From JBBQFI01 sp038237805 (lineage in GTDB: Bacteria; Verrucomicrobiota; Verrucomicrobiia; Chthoniobacterales; UBA10450): a DNA stretch of 64,000 nt. A program made the translations under genes and the position numbers. The stretch spans positions 25,069-89,068 of the forward strand of contig JBBRYI010000014.1 in the NCBI GenBank assembly GCA_038237805.1, given 5' to 3'. Positions 60,674-64,000 of this stretch are shown one piece after another (within the stretch, counting starts at the first letter, position 1; every line of letters begins with the position of its first letter). The notes beneath the pieces were generated by a model. That model saw only the letters and a list, made by a program, of their open reading frames with translations, was not told the DNA's origin and searched no databases.

Positions 60674-61357
60674 TCAGGTCGTTTGGCTACTGCGGCTCTC
60701 GTTAGGCGGGTTCGACATCGGATTCTGTAATCGCCAGAGGAGGATGCCTACGACTATAAACCAGATTGCTTGACTGAAGATGATAAGGCCGAAGCCATGC
60801 ACGTCGAGGCGAAGGCTGCTGGTTACCATCGCGATGATAACGGCTGGCCCAAGTAGGAGTCCGTATATTCCGATCGCTACCGACAGCGCGCGACTCTTCA
60901 CGATCAAAAGCGACCAAAGCACAATCGCGGTGGACGCGGCTATAACAAAGATCCGGGCAAACGCCTGATTGATTAAGAAGTTGTACTCCATCAAGGTTCG
61001 CCACTGTTCGCTCCCAGGCGTGCGTGCGACGATGTGGCGTAAAATTTCCGTGCCGACAAGACCGCTCATCGCGGGCGCTATCATTACCGCGACTAACCCA
61101 AAGCCATAAATTACTAATCCCGCAATGGCGAGGCGAGTAGGCGAATCTAGCCGCCGCGTGAGCGCGAACGCGCCGAGGAACGAAAAAGGTATGCCTGCGA
61201 TCGCGAGAGCGTGCACGCCAATCATAAGTCCTGTTAACTTCTCGAATTGAGCCGGGGTGATGGGATGAGCGCCTGCTACTGGATGAAGGCTCATCGTAAT
61301 CATTCCACTAATTGCTCCGAGTATTAGCGCGATGCCGCCGAGTCGGTTATCTTTCAT
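60674..61357 (-). CDS. seven-helix membrane protein, unknown
   Basis: 227 residues from the ATG at 61357 (MKDNRLGGIALILGAISGM). The longer frame to 61537 would overlap the divergent TetR gene and is rejected. Several helices are visible. No family recognised. It is divergent from the TetR gene with 38 bp between the starts, suggesting that TetR represses it. Confidence 0.7.
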   Translation of the reverse strand: MKDNRLGGIALILGAISGMITMSLHPVAGAHPITPAQFEKLTGLMIGVHALAIAGIPFSFLGAFALTRRLDSPTRLAIAGLVIYGFGLVAVMIAPAMSGLVGTEILRHIVARTPGSEQWRTLMEYNFLINQAFARIFVIAASTAIVLWSLLIVKSRALSVAIGIYGLLLGPAVIIAMVTSSLRLDVHGFGLIIFSQAIWFIVVGILLWRLQNPMSNPPNESRSSQTT

Positions 61358-61395
61358 GCTTAAATCTTCCGCGACCGACTTGCTAGCTGTCCAGT

Positions 61396-62019
61396 ATGAC
61401 CACAACCAGAAACCGAACAGAGAAGCGCCCGGTGTCCAGAAACCTCGCCGATTTGAAAAAAAAGGAAGATCGGCGAGTGCGGCGGACGCGAGATCGATTA
61501 GGCGATGCGCTGGTGGAACTGCTTGTGCAGAAACCATTCGATGACATCACGGTGCAAGATGTTCTTGACCGCGCGGGAGTGAGCCGTTCGACCTTCGACA
61601 CCCATTACCGGGATAAGAACGATCTCTTCCTTAGCGACGCCGAAGAATTCTTTGAAGGAATGGCCACGGCGCTTTCGCGCTTCGGCGACAAATCGGAACG
61701 AGTTGCGCCAGTGCAGGAGTTATTCGCACACGTTGGCGAAGTGCGTCCGTTTTACAACGCTTTGGTCGAATCGGGCAGAATTCATGACGTCATGGAACTT
61801 GGGCGAGAACATTTCGCGCGCGGTATCGAGCAACGACTAAATGAAATGCCGCGAGCCTGCGGTATCCGGTGGGACCGTTGTGGCGCGATTGCGCATGGAT
61901 TGGCCAGTAGCCTCTTCTCTTTGTTGGCGTGGTGGGTTCAGCATGGAATGACGCCGCCGCCGGAGGAGATGGACAAGCTTTTTCACAAACTTGTTTGGGA
62001 CGGTGCCAATGGCACTTAG
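61396..62019 (+). CDS. TetR/AcrR-family transcriptional regulator
   Basis: 207 residues. The DNA-binding domain spans residues about 28-75, with GDALVELLVQKPFDDITVQD, VLDRAGVSRSTFDTHYRDKN (the HTH) as expected. The C-terminal ligand domain is variable. It most likely controls the divergent membrane-protein/sirtuin operon and itself from the 38-bp shared region; a partial palindrome with GCTAGC lies there. Confidence 0.9.
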   Translation: MTTTRNRTEKRPVSRNLADLKKKEDRRVRRTRDRLGDALVELLVQKPFDDITVQDVLDRAGVSRSTFDTHYRDKNDLFLSDAEEFFEGMATALSRFGDKSERVAPVQELFAHVGEVRPFYNALVESGRIHDVMELGREHFARGIEQRLNEMPRACGIRWDRCGAIAHGLASSLFSLLAWWVQHGMTPPPEEMDKLFHKLVWDGANGT

Positions 62020-62097
62020 GGGACCGGTAGCGATCGCAACCAGTTACTTTCCGAAAATCGCTGACGACAACTCGATCCACGATTAATAGTGAGCACC

Positions 62098-62466
62098 ATG
62101 AATGAGGAATCGCTTCAAGTCGTTCTTAAGTCTTTCGATCAGCCCGACGAGACCCGCCTTCTAACAAAGGGAAAATTTGAAATCGTCCATCTTGGCGACA
62201 TGACGATTGGCCGCGCGACCTATGAGCCCGGTTGGAAGTGGAGCGAGCATGTAGGACCGCAAGTAGGGGCAACGCGTTGCAGCGTCGAGCATGTCGGTTT
62301 GGTCCTGACCGGCTGCGCTGCGGTTGCATTTGACGATGGAGACATCGTGGAGATGCACGCGGGCAGGTTATTTTACATTCCACCCATCCCACACGACAGC
62401 TGGGTGATCGGGGAAGAGAAATACGTCTCGCTTCATTTTCTTGGCGCCGACCATTATGCCAAATGA
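62098..62466 (+). CDS. cupin-domain protein, cytosolic
   Basis: 122 residues from the ATG at 62098; a GTG three codons up is possible. Single cupin with EPGWKWSEHVGP and PPIPHDSWVIGE, plus Cys residues near LTGCAAVAF. No signal peptide. It precedes the CPBP gene by 18 bp, so the two are co-transcribed. Confidence 0.8.
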   Translation: MNEESLQVVLKSFDQPDETRLLTKGKFEIVHLGDMTIGRATYEPGWKWSEHVGPQVGATRCSVEHVGLVLTGCAAVAFDDGDIVEMHAGRLFYIPPIPHDSWVIGEEKYVSLHFLGADHYAK

Positions 62467-62484
62467 CGGGACGAGAGAGAGCGC

Positions 62485-63360
62485 GTGAACGAATCGAAGA
62501 GTCGGATTTGGAAGAAGATAAGTCTCTACTACTCACTAACGCTTCTTTTTAGCGGCGTGTTCGACGCGCTCGTTTTGTACGCGCGGAAGATGGATGCCGG
62601 TAACGGACTTTTCGTCGCCGGCGCAATGTGGAGTCCGGCGCTCGCTGCCTTCGCCACCAAAGCGATTTTTCGCGAGAACATTCGCGACCTACCTTGGGCG
62701 GCCGGACGCGGGAGGTATTGGTGGTTAGGCTATTTTATTCCGATTGCTTATGCGCTTCCGGTCTATCTCCTCGTATGGCTGACTGGTTTAGGCGGTTTTG
62801 CCGATGCTGATTTTATCAAACGAACAGCGGAGCAATTCGGTTGGTCGCGTTTTCCCGCCGGCGTCACACTCGCACTCTTCGTTTTGTTCACCGCGACGCT
62901 AGGTCTCATCGCGAAAACGTCACGAGCGTTGGGGGAAGAAATTGGCTGGCGCGGATTCCTCGTGCCCGAGCTGAACAAAGTGGTTGGTTTTTCCGGCGTC
63001 GGAATTATCAGCGGACTGATGTGGGCAGTATACCACTATCCGGCTCTTCTCTTTGCCGATTACAATGCAGGTGGTCCGCAATGGTATGGGCTCACTTGCT
63101 TCACGCTCATGGTCGTAGCTGATAGCTTCATCCTCGCGTGGATTACGCTTCGTTCCGGAAGTCTTTGGCCAGCTGCCATCCTGCATGGCAGTCACAACCT
63201 GGTGATTCAAAGTATCCTAACGCCGATGACGCGAGACACCGGGCCCACTAAGTATATTATCGACGAGTTTGGTATCGGTCTCGTCATTACGGTCGCGATC
63301 GGCGCGATTATCGTTTGGAGAAAACGCCGCGAACTATCGATACCGAGGTTTGAAGATTAG
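62485..63360 (+). CDS. CPBP-family intramembrane metalloprotease
   Basis: 291 residues starting at GTG 62485 with GAGAGAG a few bases ahead. About eight helices. The Abi/CPBP motifs are EEIGWRG (about residues 152-158) with catalytic Glu and Arg, MWAVYHYPALLF (second, His) and AILHGSHN (third). Family members cleave prenylated or bacteriocin-related substrates in the membrane or act in immunity. The substrate is unknown. Confidence 0.92.
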   Translation: MNESKSRIWKKISLYYSLTLLFSGVFDALVLYARKMDAGNGLFVAGAMWSPALAAFATKAIFRENIRDLPWAAGRGRYWWLGYFIPIAYALPVYLLVWLTGLGGFADADFIKRTAEQFGWSRFPAGVTLALFVLFTATLGLIAKTSRALGEEIGWRGFLVPELNKVVGFSGVGIISGLMWAVYHYPALLFADYNAGGPQWYGLTCFTLMVVADSFILAWITLRSGSLWPAAILHGSHNLVIQSILTPMTRDTGPTKYIIDEFGIGLVITVAIGAIIVWRKRRELSIPRFED

Positions 63361-63403
63361 TTTGCGCGTCCGGATGGTTTCGATTCGAACTCGCAGGGTC
63401 GAG

Positions 63404-63890
63404 TTAATAGATTGTCTTTGGCTCCGGACCTTCGATAAGTTTCTGAAAGCGCGGGTTGCCTCGGAGCTTATCCCACTGCCAGCGCAGACGAAGGTCAGCC
63501 TGCGTGATGCCCTCGCCAAAAGACAAGGGGCGAGAGCTCGCGCCAGGGGTCCGCAGGAGGCGTTCAACTAGCGGGAGGGCCCGATCTATCTCGCCCGTGA
63601 GCCCGTAAACCAGAGCCAGGTCGCACTCAAATTGCACTCCGTTCATGGCGTCGATGCTCTCCGGACAAAGTGCAATCGCCCGATTACTTTCGCGAATGGC
63701 GTCCGCTTTCCGGCCCATGTAGCCGTAGAGTATTCCCAGAGAAGCGTGGCTGGCGCGGTCTTCGGGATGATCGCGCACGTCTCTTTCCAAGCCCGGTCTC
63801 ACTTTTCAAAAAGGGTTTGCGCTAATTTTAGATCGCCACGCGCGAGTGTGGTTCGTGCGGAACGCGTCGAGCGCAAACCGGCGGCCGAAT
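63404..63890 (-). pseudogene. TPR protein C-terminal remnant, frameshifted
   Basis: The frame from GTG 63802 encodes VRPGLERDVRDHPEDRASHA, then LGILYGYMGRKADAIRESNR and ends RFQKLIEGPEPKTIY at 63404, the usual tail of long winged-helix/TPR regulators. Directly upstream another frame reads ARTTLARGDLKLAQTLFEK, the expected preceding repeat, so one base is missing or extra near 63803-63810. The N-terminus is absent: the frame opens after the receptor stop at 63891. Confidence 0.6.
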
Positions 63891-64000
63891 CTAGAACTTC
63901 TTGTTCAAACCAATGTAGTAGTAGCGACCTCGAAGTGAGTAGAGCGAAGTATCGTAGCTGTCGTTGAATGCCCCCGCGTTGAATGGGGGCGGCGTATCGA
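63891..64000 (-). CDS. TonB-dependent receptor, C-terminus only
   Basis: The partial frame ends with FNDSYDTSLYSLRGRYYYIG and LNKKF followed by TAG (63891-63893). The last strand with alternating aromatic residues and a final Phe is the C-terminal beta-strand of an outer-membrane barrel. TonB-dependent receptors take up iron complexes or glycans. The rest lies beyond the window edge. Confidence 0.68.
   Translation of the reverse strand, partial: DTPPPFNAGAFNDSYDTSLYSLRGRYYYIGLNKKF

Noticed and set aside
635..60709. TCGTTAGG copies as integron attC sites
   Set aside because: The core GTTAGGC is there, but copies are single, lie inside genes and have no paired R'' site or integrase.
1..64000. 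tRNA or rRNA genes
   Set aside because: No cloverleaf with a T-arm consensus or rRNA-like stretch caught my eye; a covariance-model search was not possible.

Overview
The window looks like a chromosomal segment of a soil Verrucomicrobiota bacterium, most likely of the Chthoniobacterales (Spartobacteria) type. The pointers are a VPDSG-type and a PEP-CTERM-type sorting tail on exported proteins, many small exported proteins with Ala/Pro/Lys-rich linkers, a short omega subunit of RNA polymerase, a moderately high GC content, and many families of short palindromic intergenic repeats. This placement is inference from gene content. I see no rRNA, tRNA or CRISPR array.

Layout. 0-24.7 kb is ordinary chromosome with mostly short operons: a DUF423 protein, peptidase E with an ornithine-cyclodeaminase-like enzyme, a chrB-chrA chromate pair, an M2 metallopeptidase, a thioredoxin-reductase-like flavoprotein, a large membrane pseudokinase, an APC permease, rpoZ, an SDR enzyme, a stand-alone receiver, a flippase-like protein, a MATE pump, a TMEM175-type channel, a SET-domain methyltransferase, a GAF protein and a peptidoglycan-binding protein. 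About 24.7-36.0 kb is a defence and toxin-antitoxin island: a membrane-anchored Mrr-like nuclease, a Panacea antitoxin with its putative toxin, an ORF6N protein, a complete type I restriction system (hsdR-hsdM-hsdS), a DUF433/DUF5615 pair of VapBC45 type, and an unrecognised protein with uracil-DNA-glycosylase-like motifs.

36.0-43.3 kb is gene-poor. It holds gene debris, a 270-bp direct duplication, and two families of perfect or near-perfect palindromes (arms CTTGACCGC/GCGGTCAAG or CTCGACGGC/GCCGTCGAG, and ATCGTAAGC/GCTTACGAT) that recur with similar spacing. Small genes sit among them: a winged-helix regulator, a GlsB-like membrane protein, a LuxR-type HTH, a class A beta-lactamase-like hydrolase. 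43.3-54.8 kb carries small exported proteins, a hydrolase fused to the 5' end of a methyltransferase gene, several broken genes, a phospholipase-D-like protein, a divergent pair of NYN-domain RNases and a fatty acid desaturase. 55.2-64 kb has a very large M36 metallopeptidase with a dockerin-like tail followed by a strong terminator, a cupin, a sirtuin, a TetR regulator divergent from a membrane protein, a CPBP protease, a TPR gene remnant and the C-terminus of a TonB-dependent receptor.

Two window-wide patterns stand out. The octamer TCGTTAGG (or its complement) occurs about 23 times by hand count where about two would be expected, in genes and between them and on both strands. At least six genes are interrupted by frameshifts or in-frame stops, which could be real decay or assembly error.
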